A DNA stretch of 20,216 nucleotides, taken from a virus. The notes under the pieces were generated by a model. The model did no database searches. It was given only the letters and a program-made list of their open reading frames with translations, and had not been told where the DNA came from. The stretch spans positions 1 through 20,216 of the IMG/VR virus record IMGVR_UViG_3300031234_000117; one strand, written 5' to 3'. This document shows positions 1-8,607 of the stretch, piece by piece; the first letter of the stretch is position 1; every line of letters starts with the position of its first letter. A program made the position numbers and the translations under genes.

Positions 1-1069
1 TCGGTACGCCGAATGTGGCGGCGAGGCTTTGCGGCGCACCGGTCGTGATGTATTGATCCTCCGCGAGCGCCGGGGCGGCCGTGTCGGTGCCCGCGAGCCA
101 CACGGCGTTGCGGCTGGTGAAGCCTGAGCCCGCCGTGACCGTGGCAGGGATCGCGCCCGATTGAATATCGGCGCAAAATCCCATCATGTGCACGGGCACG
201 GTCGGCAGGCTGATGAGCCCCGAGTTGATCGAGGTGACGCTGCTGTTGGTCGCGATCGTGAACGCGGAGAAGCCGGCGAAGCTGCCCCAGACGGCACCCA
301 CGGGCGAGAAATTCTGCGCATACACGTTGATGATCACGGCGGAGTAGGAGTTGGAAGCGGTGATCGTCGCTGAGCCGCCGATCGCGTTCAAACAGTAGTA
401 AAACGCGAGCGATTGATAGGCCGATGAGTTGTACGCGACTTTGAGGCTCGTGGTCGTCGTCGCGCTGAGCCCTCCCGGCCAGGTGACGACGTTCGAGCCG
501 TTGACAAAGGTCGCGTACACCTGCTGGGTCGCAGAGAGCTGCATCTCGTAGGTGCCGGAGGCGTATGCCCAGTTGCCGGTGAGCAAAATGCTCGACGCCG
601 AGACCGTGCCGCCGGTGGTGTAGCTGCCGCCCGTCGATAAGTTCACCGTCACGGTCCAGGCGCTCGTCACGCCGCCGATCGCGGTCACCTGACCGATATT
701 GCCATCAAGTCCCGTGATACCACCCGCCGCAGTGAAGTAGAGGTATTGCCCCACCGCAAAGGGGTTACTCGCAGCGGCGCTATTGAAGGTGACTAAGGTC
801 GAGGAGCCCGCCACCGCCGCCGTGATGCTCGCGGCGGTCGGGATCGTGGTCGCGGTGTAGGCGACGAAGGTAAACTGGCTTCCAGCGTACACATAGGTGT
901 TGCCGAGGTTATCGGATACGCTGAGGTCACTCAAATAAATGAGGTTGAGCTGCACCACCACATCGATCCGATCCCCGGTGTTGACGGTAAGCGCAGAATT
1001 GCACGCGAGCGAGCTAGAACCGCTTGTCGTCGTGGCAACCGCAAAACCGTTGTAGGTGACGGAGGCCAT
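1..1069 (-). CDS. Beta-rich phage tail/virion surface protein, 3' end cut by window edge
   Basis: The reading frame is open from the ATG at 1069 to the window edge, giving about 356 residues without a stop; the C-terminus is missing. The start overlaps the stop of the upstream gene by one base (TGATG), so translation is probably coupled. The N-terminus (MASVTYNGFAVATTTSG) leads into a beta-sandwich-like stretch with VSDNLGNTYV near residue 52, a pattern frequent in secreted or virion Ig-like domains. Residues of about 80-155 form a second Gly/Ser/Thr-rich beta region (FAVGQYLYFTAAGG, IGQVTAIGG) of the type often found in phage tail proteins. Further on VTAGSGFTSR resembles the C-terminal domains of such proteins. 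No catalytic motif is visible. Being last after the tailspike and the glycosidase-like protein, it is probably another tail-associated, host-contact protein. The role is inference from composition and position. Confidence 0.75.
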   Translation of the reverse strand, partial: MASVTYNGFAVATTTSGSSSLACNSALTVNTGDRIDVVVQLNLIYLSDLSVSDNLGNTYVYAGSQFTFVAYTATTIPTAASITAAVAGSSTLVTFNSAAASNPFAVGQYLYFTAAGGITGLDGNIGQVTAIGGVTSAWTVTVNLSTGGSYTTGGTVSASSILLTGNWAYASGTYEMQLSATQQVYATFVNGSNVVTWPGGLSATTTTSLKVAYNSSAYQSLAFYYCLNAIGGSATITASNSYSAVIINVYAQNFSPVGAVWGSFAGFSAFTIATNSSVTSINSGLISLPTVPVHMMGFCADIQSGAIPATVTAGSGFTSRNAVWLAGTDTAAPALAEDQYITTGAPQSLAATFGVP

Positions 1070-3831
1070 CAGGTAAAGACCAGCGTCGTGCTAGATCCTG
1101 CGGTCCAGTGCGCTTGCGCCGTCCCATTGCCCAGCACTAGCAAATTGGAGCCGTAGACCAAGGGCACATTCACCCCTGCCGTAGTGCCATTCGCGACGCT
1201 AAGCCCCGTTTGCAGCACCGTGTTGCCGTTCTGTGAGTTCGCGACCTGCACATTGGTCGTCACGGCGCCCGCTGTGACCGTATTAATCGCAAAGCCATAC
1301 GTGCCACCGCCGGGATTCGTACAGTTGATGATGAAGCCGACGTAGTAGGCGGCTCCGGTCGGTGAGCCGAATAGATTGCCGCTCGAGGGCATGCCGGGCC
1401 ATGTGCCGCCATTCGAATCGCAGTAATTGCCGCCCTGGATCGTATAGGGGCCTGCACCGGGCGCGCCCACCACATTGCGATTCCAAGAGATGCCACCCGA
1501 CACCATGAACTGCTGCAACGCCGCGAGCACCGGCACATTGGTGTTGTCGATCAAATTCGCGTAGGAGTTCGTGAAGTCCAATCCGATCGCATTATTAGTC
1601 ATCGGGTTCGCGGCGTGCGCCACACCCCCGGTGCTCCAGAAAGTCAGCGTCGAGCCTGCATTCAAGAGCGCGTTCTCGTAGGTCGCGGTGGGCGCCTGCA
1701 TCCCCGGATCAACCACCGCGAGCGAAAGATTCGTGATTCCCGTGTAGGCGCTATTCGTCCACTCGCCCACATTCGCTTCGTACTCGCCCGCGCTCTGGCC
1801 ATAATAAAAGGCGACCGCTGAGCGATTCTCGCAACCGCTCGACCACGCCTGCGTCGGTGCGGTCACGGCGGTAGCCGCTTCAATCTGCGCGATCGTCATG
1901 GCAGAGGTCAGCGCGGGCGTCGCATAAGGCGCGTTGAACAGCCACTGCACATCGGCGGACGGGGTGCCGCCTAGCGTGCTGATATAGGCATTGAACGGCG
2001 CCATCACGGTTTGTGAAGTCTTGGTCTGCCAGGCGAACACGTTTTGAATGCTGGTGCCCCACAGACTGCCCCAGAAAGCGCGCCCCGCATTCGCAATGGC
2101 GTGCATCCGGTAAGCCATGTAGAGCCAAGGCTCCGTGTATCCATAGAAAGTCGTCAGGTACTGCACATACATCATGCGATAGGCGTAGTTTCCGGAGTTC
2201 CAGATTTCGTTCGCAATCTCTTGTATAAGTTTCGTCCCAGCCGCCCATGAAGGATAAGCATTGCGCGCCGCTTGCCAGAGTGTCCAAAGATCATTGGTGA
2301 AACTACCGCAGGCGTAGTTTGAGCCGTCCTCCAAGAACGGCGTATTCATGAACATGCTGGTGTTAGAGGCTATGCACAGCGCAATCTGCCACTCCATGGG
2401 CACGCCATCGCCGCCGTAGCTAAAAGTCGCCGAAGTCGCCGCATTGACCAAGGGCTGCGTAAAAGTCGCTGTCCACTGTCCCGAGATATTGGCGATTGTC
2501 GCAATCACCCAGCCGATGCCGTTGTTCATGACATTGCCGGAGAGCCCCATGGCCCACGTGCCAGCGCCCAAACTCCAACTGCTGATGACAGCGCTAGTGG
2601 CCCCCGCCCCAGGGGTCGCCGTGAACGTCCCGGTTTGATGCCCGGTACCCATCCCTTGAGGCGAGCCGGGATTTATTTGGAAATTGGCAGGACTGGTGCG
2701 ATTCGAATGCGTGGTGAGTTTGCTGTTCCACCAATTGCCATTGAGCCATTCGGTGCTAATCGAGCCAAACTGCGAATAGTGCTGTGCGGTGGGCGTGAAA
2801 ATAATCGCGGGGTTGGGCGAGCCGTTACCGAGTACGATCTGCTCAATCACATTCGGATTCCCCGTATAGCCGCCAGGGATGTAGGCATACATGTTTGTAA
2901 TGCCGCCCGTTGAGCCAGCCCACGTAAAGCCAAAGTCATCCGTGATGTTGTAGAGAGCAAACGTCGTATAGGTGGTTGTGCCGTTGCCATACACAATGTT
3001 GCCGATAGAGCACGAATCCGCCGCTGTCACCGTGCCCGTGCCGATATAGCCGCACATGAAGGGCATCGTGAAGGTCAACCCCGCAGTCGAGCCCGCAAGC
3101 GTGGTGGTGATAGGAGCGCCGCCGATCGCGGTGAGCGTAAAGCTAGTCGAAGTCGCCGCACTGATCGTGTAGAAGCTCGGGTTTGTGTAGCCGACAATCG
3201 GCGTGCCCGTCGCGGTGCCTGAGACCATGATAGTCCAACCGATAGCGGGCAGCGTCGAGGAGGCGCAAGAAAACTCACCGCTGGTGCCGGCGATCGCAAC
3301 ACTTGCGAGGTTAGCATTGAAACAAGACGGCACATTTGTACCGCCGGCCCATAGAATCCAGGTGCCGTCCGCAGTCGGCCAGCCGGAAGCACCGACCGTC
3401 GTGTTGGCGGAGGTCGAGCCCCAAGTGCCCTCACGCACCCGATTCGCCATGTAGGGCAGATTCTCATAATCGCTCGCGCCTACGCCGCCCGCAGGGATCA
3501 GCACGCCGATGGGGTTGACATACGCGCCCGCGGCGGCCGATACCGTCATCGTGAAGGCGAGCATGAAGGTCGAGCCGATCTGATCTTGGACCTTGATCGT
3601 GAAGGTGTACGGGCCGGCCGCAGTCGGCGTGCCGGACAGCACCGGGCCTGTAAGCGTCAACCCGGTCGGCAAGGTGCCTGAGGCGAGCGACCAGGTATAG
3701 GGTGGCACACCCCCGATCGCGCCGAAGTCAAACGAATAGGCCACACCCACCTGGCCCGCGGGCAACGGCGAGGTCGAGACGATGGTGAGCGTCTGCAGGG
3801 CGTAGGCGGGGATGAGCTGGTAGCGTCGCAT
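1069..3831 (-). CDS. Tail-associated protein: Ig-like domain plus glycoside-hydrolase-like core
   Basis: I chose the ATG at 3831 (920 residues), two bases after the tailspike stop; a GTG at 3864 would add 11 residues and overlap that gene by 32 bases. Residues of about 12-98 look like a putative Ig (He_PIG) domain: LPAGQVGVAYSFDF, GVPPYTWSLASGTLPTGL, LSGTPTAAGPYTFTIKVQD. After Gly/Ser/Thr-rich beta segments, residues of about 470-760 contain QEIANEIWN (Asn541-Glu542), which resembles the Asn-Glu acid/base motif of clan GH-A glycoside hydrolases, followed by helices rich in aromatic residues and an AWQT segment. Downstream, GEYEANVGEW (Glu683, Glu685, Glu690) could supply the nucleophile. The last 150 residues are beta-rich and could bind carbohydrate. 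Lying directly after the tailspike, it is plausibly a virion enzyme that binds or cuts a host surface glycan. No conventional phage-anchor domain is seen at the N-terminus. The glycosidase assignment is inferred from a few motifs only. Confidence 0.8.
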   Translation of the reverse strand: MRRYQLIPAYALQTLTIVSTSPLPAGQVGVAYSFDFGAIGGVPPYTWSLASGTLPTGLTLTGPVLSGTPTAAGPYTFTIKVQDQIGSTFMLAFTMTVSAAAGAYVNPIGVLIPAGGVGASDYENLPYMANRVREGTWGSTSANTTVGASGWPTADGTWILWAGGTNVPSCFNANLASVAIAGTSGEFSCASSTLPAIGWTIMVSGTATGTPIVGYTNPSFYTISAATSTSFTLTAIGGAPITTTLAGSTAGLTFTMPFMCGYIGTGTVTAADSCSIGNIVYGNGTTTYTTFALYNITDDFGFTWAGSTGGITNMYAYIPGGYTGNPNVIEQIVLGNGSPNPAIIFTPTAQHYSQFGSISTEWLNGNWWNSKLTTHSNRTSPANFQINPGSPQGMGTGHQTGTFTATPGAGATSAVISSWSLGAGTWAMGLSGNVMNNGIGWVIATIANISGQWTATFTQPLVNAATSATFSYGGDGVPMEWQIALCIASNTSMFMNTPFLEDGSNYACGSFTNDLWTLWQAARNAYPSWAAGTKLIQEIANEIWNSGNYAYRMMYVQYLTTFYGYTEPWLYMAYRMHAIANAGRAFWGSLWGTSIQNVFAWQTKTSQTVMAPFNAYISTLGGTPSADVQWLFNAPYATPALTSAMTIAQIEAATAVTAPTQAWSSGCENRSAVAFYYGQSAGEYEANVGEWTNSAYTGITNLSLAVVDPGMQAPTATYENALLNAGSTLTFWSTGGVAHAANPMTNNAIGLDFTNSYANLIDNTNVPVLAALQQFMVSGGISWNRNVVGAPGAGPYTIQGGNYCDSNGGTWPGMPSSGNLFGSPTGAAYYVGFIINCTNPGGGTYGFAINTVTAGAVTTNVQVANSQNGNTVLQTGLSVANGTTAGVNVPLVYGSNLLVLGNGTAQAHWTAGSSTTLVFT

Positions 3832-3832
3832 G

Positions 3833-6196
3833 TCAGTTCGTGTAGTACTCGACCCACGCCTCACCCAAGGACCCGACGGCGGCGCCGGTAACGCTGGTGG
3901 TCGCGGAGAGAGTGATCTGGTTCGCGTACGTGCCGCTCGTCTGCAAGAGGAAGCCGACCGCGGTACTCGAATTCCCGGCCGGGTTTGAATCCTGGATCCA
4001 GGTTTGGGTCACATTCAATGCGGAGGAGGCGCTCGACCCGTAGGCCGTCAAGGTGCCGCCGGTACCGTAGCCCAAGTTGGCGACCCAGGTGTTGCTGCCG
4101 CCGCCCGCATTCGCAGTGCGGCTCAAACAGGTGCGCACGATGAGCGCGCCCGGTGGAAGCGTCAACGTCCAGTTAAACGTCGTGGTCGAATCGGGCCACT
4201 GCCGATTCAGGGGCTTGAACCAGGCGCGCAGCAACTCCCGGCCGTTTGAGCAAAAGCCCTGATTGCCGCCGTTCAAGTCGAAGTCCAAGGCAGTGCGCGA
4301 GGTGCGCGGGGTGGCCGGATTGTAGGCGCCCTGGAAACACTTGCGCGCGGTCGCAGTGCCCCAGATGAGGCCGTCGCTCGAGGCGGCAAGCGTGATCAAG
4401 GTCGGCAGAGTCGCGAGTACATTGCAATCAAAGAATTCCAGCGTCCCCGGGTCACCGTACTGATCGCCAGTCGCGTTCCCCGTCATCGAATAGGTATCTG
4501 AGGGGTTTTGCGTCAAGCCGCAGCGCACGAAGCGCACCCGCCCGCCCTGCGCAGAGACCATCAGGCGCGAGGTCAAGACGGTGCCGGAAGTGAAGTTAGA
4601 TTCCCGGAAACACACCACCGGCACCTGCGAGCCCGCTTGCGTGATATTGCAGGTGCCGGTTTGGGTCGATTGCTGCTGCGTCTGGACGCCGTCAATGAGG
4701 TAGGTACCGTTAAATCCCCCTAAGCCCGTGCCGCCGTTCAAACTCACGATGTACGCCATCGTCGTCATGGAAGTCGATGCGACCGTGGTGATGGCCGGGT
4801 TGTTGACGGTCCAGGTCGCGGTACCTCCGACGCCTCCCGGGGGGCCTGAGAGCTGCGCCGTTATCTCCATGTTCACCGGCACCCCCGCGCCCTGCACGAC
4901 CATCCCCAATGCGATCGGCGCGATGACGCCGCCGGAGCCGGGAATCGTCCCCGTCAGTGCGCTCGTGGTGAGCACCGTGCCCGACACCGACCCGGTGAAG
5001 GCGGTGGAATTCGACATGATGATCGAGCCGCCCCACTGGCGCATCGCCCCGCCGCCGCCGGGCCCGAAGTAATAGATATTGCCCCACCAGGATTCCCAGT
5101 CGCAGGAGTGGAACTCGGTGTTGACCATCTGCGGATTGTTGCCGAGGATCACGTTTCCGCCCTCGGTCGCGCGGCAGTGGCGAAATTTCCACGAGTCCCC
5201 GCCCGCCGCCCCGTTCGAGGCGAGGAGCGTGTTGAAGGTGTTGAAGTAGCAGCGCTCGAAATCGAAGCCCTGCGACTGGTAGGCGTTGAAGAAATTCACG
5301 TTTGCCGGAAAGTCGCCCAAAAAGTACAGGTCCCGGAAACACAAGTTGATGAACGATTGCTCGGTCGTCGTGAAGCGCGAATCCAACGCGGGGTTGAACC
5401 ACCAGAAAACGTTGGTGCTGCCGCCGGAGACGCAATTGATGCGCGTGCCGCCCATCGCATCGCCATAGACCATGATGCCGCGGCGCACGTTGCCGGTGGG
5501 GCCTAAAGGGTTATTCATCACGGGGAGCGTGTTGTTGTTGATCAGGTACTGGCCGCGCGGAATGTAGATGGGCGAGCAGTTGCCAAGCCCCGAGGAGCCG
5601 GCTGAATTGACCGTGACCGCCATCGCCGTTTGGAACGCGATGTTGCTCGCCATCACACCTGTCGGGTCCGCCCCATAGCGCAGCACATTACCTTCCGGGT
5701 ACTGGAAACTCGAGATCGCGGCGGCCGCGTTACCCTCGTTCGCGGTGCGCGGATAGAACACGGCACCGATGATCGATTGAGTGATGATCTGCGTCAGAAG
5801 CGCGGCCGTGTTCGGGATCAGAATCTGCCAGGCGGTCCCGTTATAGAGCACGAGCGTCGGGGTGAGCGGCTGCAACTCCCCACCGATGAGCGGCGCGCCC
5901 GCCGCGTTGACGATGGCGGTCGGCGTGTTCCCGAGCACACTCAAGGTCGCGGGCCCGGTGTTTGCGATCGCGGGGGTGAATAAAAGCCGTGTGTTGAGCG
6001 AGAGCGCGAAGGAGGCCGGGTTCGGCGCGATGGCGGCAACCAGCGCGGCATTGACCACCCCGGTATCGGCGCCGACAAAGAGCGCGTTGCCGTAGAGTTC
6101 GGTGAAGTTCGCGTTGACTTTGGAGAAGGGCACTTGGCCCTTATCCCCGGTGCCATCCCCGGGCAGCGTGCCGACGTTGACGACCGCTTGCGTCAC
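3833..6196 (-). CDS. Tailspike protein with N-terminal phage anchor and right-handed beta-helix
   Basis: 787 residues, starting at a GTG (6196) one base after the previous stop. The N-terminus, VNVGTLPGDGTGDKGQVPFS followed by KVNANFTELY (residues 6-35), matches the widespread tail-fibre/tailspike anchor pattern in which GTGDpxxxaFxKxNaNFxELY occurs. After a linker, residues of about 166-190 (YPEGNVLRYGADPTGV, then AFQTAM) are the classic entry into a pectate-lyase-like beta-helix (V..YGA..TG....AFQ.A), with YIPRGQYLINN at 211 as an early coil. Residues of about 397-478 carry an inserted beta domain (FTGSVSGTVLTTSALT ... ITTVASTSMTTM) of a kind repeated in many phage tail proteins. Residues of about 665-787 form a separate C-terminal domain that could trimerise the spike or bind receptor. 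The role is adsorption and possibly depolymerisation of capsule or LPS; catalytic residues cannot be identified from sequence alone. Confidence 0.9.
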   Translation of the reverse strand: MTQAVVNVGTLPGDGTGDKGQVPFSKVNANFTELYGNALFVGADTGVVNAALVAAIAPNPASFALSLNTRLLFTPAIANTGPATLSVLGNTPTAIVNAAGAPLIGGELQPLTPTLVLYNGTAWQILIPNTAALLTQIITQSIIGAVFYPRTANEGNAAAAISSFQYPEGNVLRYGADPTGVMASNIAFQTAMAVTVNSAGSSGLGNCSPIYIPRGQYLINNNTLPVMNNPLGPTGNVRRGIMVYGDAMGGTRINCVSGGSTNVFWWFNPALDSRFTTTEQSFINLCFRDLYFLGDFPANVNFFNAYQSQGFDFERCYFNTFNTLLASNGAAGGDSWKFRHCRATEGGNVILGNNPQMVNTEFHSCDWESWWGNIYYFGPGGGGAMRQWGGSIIMSNSTAFTGSVSGTVLTTSALTGTIPGSGGVIAPIALGMVVQGAGVPVNMEITAQLSGPPGGVGGTATWTVNNPAITTVASTSMTTMAYIVSLNGGTGLGGFNGTYLIDGVQTQQQSTQTGTCNITQAGSQVPVVCFRESNFTSGTVLTSRLMVSAQGGRVRFVRCGLTQNPSDTYSMTGNATGDQYGDPGTLEFFDCNVLATLPTLITLAASSDGLIWGTATARKCFQGAYNPATPRTSRTALDFDLNGGNQGFCSNGRELLRAWFKPLNRQWPDSTTTFNWTLTLPPGALIVRTCLSRTANAGGGSNTWVANLGYGTGGTLTAYGSSASSALNVTQTWIQDSNPAGNSSTAVGFLLQTSGTYANQITLSATTSVTGAAVGSLGEAWVEYYTN

Positions 6197-6197
6197 T

Positions 6198-6503
6198 TTA
6201 CGCCCACGCCACCGTCACGTCTGCGGTGCCTACAATCACCACCGTCAAGCCTTGGGTCAACTGTTTTTGCACGTTGAAGCAGCCGGTGATCGCCCCGTAC
6301 ACCGCCACCACCGGGAAGGATGCGCTCGGGCCATCGTAGACCGTGACCGTGGTTCCGGCGGTGTTGATCTCAACCCCGCCCAGTACGCCGACGTTCCCGG
6401 GCGAGCTCGTAGAGCCTTGCGTCGCCCCGATGCCGGCCAGGATGACGGTGGTTCCGGCGCCAGAGAGGTGCGTGTAGTGAAACCCTGTGTTGCCTGGCTG
6501 CAT
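6198..6503 (-). CDS. Small beta-sandwich phage structural protein (conserved hypothetical)
   Basis: 101 residues from ATG 6503, two bases downstream of the preceding stop; only a weak GGA lies about nine bases before the start. The protein alternates hydrophobic strands with Gly/Thr/Ser turns, and contains GGVEINTAGTTVTVYDG near residues 42-58 and LTQGLTVVIVGTADVTVAWA at the end. This INTAG..xTVTVYDG ... GLTVV..GTADxTVxx pattern recurs in small conserved proteins of tailed phages, usually of unknown or presumed structural role. There is no signal peptide or membrane segment. It lies immediately before the tailspike, whose GTG begins one base after its TAA, so the two are probably translated together. 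A tail or decoration role is inference. Confidence 0.8.
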   Translation of the reverse strand: MQPGNTGFHYTHLSGAGTTVILAGIGATQGSTSSPGNVGVLGGVEINTAGTTVTVYDGPSASFPVVAVYGAITGCFNVQKQLTQGLTVVIVGTADVTVAWA

Positions 6504-6505
6504 GG

Positions 6506-6835
6506 CTACTTGTCCGTTTTCAAGGGGCCCAAACGCCGCTTGGTGCCGACGGGTAGCGGCATGGCGAGCTCCTGCGCGCGGTCCGGCGCGGGCCCATCGG
6601 TCGAGGCAAAGCCGCCATTCGGCTTACAGATGGGCGAGGGGTCGGGCCGGTAATTGGTGACCCCGTAGTCCTGGTTCGTGCGCGTGCCGCCCGGGCACTT
6701 TTTCGACAGGTCATCGACGCGCTTCGGCCACGGCATTTCGAACGTGTCAACGCCCAACGGGTCTTGGCGCCGCTCCAGGCTCCCGTACTTGCTGATCATG
6801 CGCACCGGGCGCGAGAAGATGTCTTTGGTAGGCAT
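6506..6835 (-). CDS. Hypothetical phage protein, 109 residues
   Basis: The ATG at 6835 is preceded by a strong Shine-Dalgarno sequence, AAGGAGA at 6840-6846, which itself overlaps the stop of the 61-residue gene upstream. The protein is hydrophilic and rich in Pro, Arg, Lys and Asp (PTKDIFSRPVRMISKYGSLE, DPLGVDTFEMPWPKRVDD). It has a Cys at KKCPGGTRTN and another at SPICKPNGG; I see no metal-binding pattern or known fold. No signal peptide or transmembrane segment is present. It sits in the group of small genes between the ejection proteins and the tailspike. The function is not recognised. The good ribosome site and tight fit between neighbours support it being real. Confidence 0.72.
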   Translation of the reverse strand: MPTKDIFSRPVRMISKYGSLERRQDPLGVDTFEMPWPKRVDDLSKKCPGGTRTNQDYGVTNYRPDPSPICKPNGGFASTDGPAPDRAQELAMPLPVGTKRRLGPLKTDK

Positions 6836-6844
6836 GGGGTCTCC

Positions 6845-7030
6845 TTAGTAACTTTCCGGGTCATACTCGCTATCGGCGTTGTCTAGTATGGCATTTTTTG
6901 TTTTTTCCCAGGAGATGGCGGTATTAAGAGCCTTGCAGCGCATGTCGAAGGGCTGGTCCACGCTGTCCTCAAGGAGCTTCTTGAGCGCGGACTCAATATC
7001 CTTGTTCGGGTCGTATTTCTTCGCCGTCAC
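6845..7030 (-). CDS. Small hypothetical phage protein, 61 residues
   Basis: The GTG at 7030 overlaps the stop of the upstream ejection-protein gene by four bases (GTGA), the same coupling used at several other junctions in this operon. The product is short, charged and mainly helical: DPNKDIESALKKLLEDSV, then FDMRCKALNTAISWEKTKNA and an acidic end (DNADSEYDPESY). The stop (TAA) is embedded in the ribosome binding site of the next gene. No known family is recognised. The length and tight fit between two overlapping neighbours favour a real gene over a chance frame. Confidence 0.68.
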   Translation of the reverse strand: MTAKKYDPNKDIESALKKLLEDSVDQPFDMRCKALNTAISWEKTKNAILDNADSEYDPESY

Positions 7031-8607
7031 TGGCCGACTCCGTTCTCATCGACGCTCCCCGGCTGCGCGAGTGCACCCGCCGCGGCCGCCTTCTTGCCGC
7101 CGATCGGCGTGTAAGGGCCGCCCTTCTTAAGCGCACGGTTTTGCAGCGCCTTCAATACCGGCTGCGAATACATCGCGGGTCCGCCCATCACGGCCGCCGC
7201 GCCTAGCGGGTGGTGTGCGGCAATCCCCGCGCCGCCCAAGATGGCCTCCATGGTGGCGATGCGTCCGGCGCTTCCGGAGTCAGGCTCGGTGTTGCCGATG
7301 ACCTTCTCGACCGCCTCGGCGCCCTTCTCACCGTGTGCGGTACCGCTCGCAAAGCGCTGCTTGTCCTTAGACTTATCGCGCGCGCGGATGGCTTGGAGTT
7401 TTTGCGCCGGGGTGTAGGTGCCGCTTTGCTTGGTCGAGTAGAGGGAGGCTTTCGAGGAGGTTTTGAACTTGGCATAGCCCTTGTCGATGCCGTCGAGTTC
7501 GCCCGCGAGTTTCGGGTTTTCGCGCTTGAGCATCGCTTTCATATCCGCGCTCACCTGCTTCAAAATCTCCGCGACGCTGCGCTCCTGGTAGCCGCCGCTC
7601 TTCAATTTGTCGGCCTCAGTGCGAAGTGTCTCCTGAATTTCTTTGATCTTCGCGCCGGGAGCAAGACCAGTCTTTTGGTCGAACTTCGCGATCACCTTGT
7701 TATCGATGATGTTCTTGACCACCTTGGCGTAAGCAGGCTCTAAGCCCTTCGCTGCGGTCTGCTTGGTGAGGTCGAGAAAGCGGCGAAAGGTGACCCCTGA
7801 TGGGTCGGCAGAATTCAAGTTCCCGCCCATGTTGGTGAGCACCCGATCGTACGCCTTGCCCATCTCCGCTTCCGTGTGCGCGATGGCATCTCGCCCCGTG
7901 CGATTCGCGGGGATCTCTTTGCCGCCCGCATCCTTGATCGCCTCATTCAACTCGGCGCGATTCCACTGCTCGGTGGTCTTGCCGCGCGCCCGCTTGATGG
8001 CATCTCCTAGGAGCGGAATCGAGGTTGCGCGCTGCTCCAAGGCACTCGCAATCTTTCCGCCGCGCATGCCGGGCGTGGTGACAACGCCCTTGCTCGCAAG
8101 GTCTCGAATGGTGGGCGACACGGGTTTTTGCAACGCCTTGACAGCCGGGCCGACGACATCTCCCAGCACACCCGCTGCCTTGCCCGCCGCGCCACCGATC
8201 ATGCCCTGACCGATGCCGCTGCCAACCTGTTGAGGCGTGACGCTGGGCAAGCCCTGCACTGCGCCCGTAATAGAGTCAATTGGGTGCTGCAAAAAACCAC
8301 CGATGCGACCGGCCGCGGCGCTCGCCGCATCAATCGGGTGCTGCACCACGTTCGCGATGCCCTCGGCTCCAGATACAACGCCGCTCGGGATCGCGCCCAC
8401 CATGTTCATCGCGTCCTGCACGGGCCCGTGCTCGCTCGCGTCCGCCGCGGCGTTGGCTTGGCCGATCGCGTCCGGTTTGGTCACCGCTGGCCTGCTCACA
8501 CCTGATATATCAGAGACGTTTTTGTTTTGGGGGGTGGCAGCATATTTCGACCACGGCCCATCGGCCGCTGCGGCTTGGTACTTGAGCCACGGCAGTTCAT
8601 CCGCCAC
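7027..8607 (-). CDS. Putative internal virion / DNA ejection protein (third of three)
   Basis: 526 residues from GTG 8607, overlapping the previous gene by 11 bases; an ATG at 8600 is out of frame. The N-terminus holds a duplicated aromatic-basic motif (PWLKYQ at 6-11, PWSKYA at 18-23), common at the start of podovirus ejection proteins. Residues of about 65-155 are Gly/Ala-rich and amphipathic, with two QHPID copies (89-93, 107-111), and could interact with membranes. Residues of about 175-230 (GVVTTPGMRGGKIASALEQ, then SIPLLGDAI, then RAELNEAI) match a recurring phage segment of the LTPGQ..GG...EDKLTSxPxxGxxI type. The rest is helical and charged. The position after two other helical proteins and before the tail proteins parallels P22 gp16 or T7 gp16. 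No lysozyme or transglycosylase motif is visible. Ejection function is inferred from order and composition. Confidence 0.78.
   Translation of the reverse strand: MADELPWLKYQAAAADGPWSKYAATPQNKNVSDISGVSRPAVTKPDAIGQANAAADASEHGPVQDAMNMVGAIPSGVVSGAEGIANVVQHPIDAASAAAGRIGGFLQHPIDSITGAVQGLPSVTPQQVGSGIGQGMIGGAAGKAAGVLGDVVGPAVKALQKPVSPTIRDLASKGVVTTPGMRGGKIASALEQRATSIPLLGDAIKRARGKTTEQWNRAELNEAIKDAGGKEIPANRTGRDAIAHTEAEMGKAYDRVLTNMGGNLNSADPSGVTFRRFLDLTKQTAAKGLEPAYAKVVKNIIDNKVIAKFDQKTGLAPGAKIKEIQETLRTEADKLKSGGYQERSVAEILKQVSADMKAMLKRENPKLAGELDGIDKGYAKFKTSSKASLYSTKQSGTYTPAQKLQAIRARDKSKDKQRFASGTAHGEKGAEAVEKVIGNTEPDSGSAGRIATMEAILGGAGIAAHHPLGAAAVMGGPAMYSQPVLKALQNRALKKGGPYTPIGGKKAAAAGALAQPGSVDENGVGQ

Noticed and set aside
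4710-5435. A 241-residue minus-strand frame
   Set aside because: It lies wholly inside the tailspike gene in another frame and is Arg/His/Gly-rich; the tailspike frame has clear domain features.
7027-8607. A peptidoglycan hydrolase domain in the third ejection protein
   Set aside because: Some ejection proteins carry lytic transglycosylase domains, but no such catalytic Glu motif is visible here.
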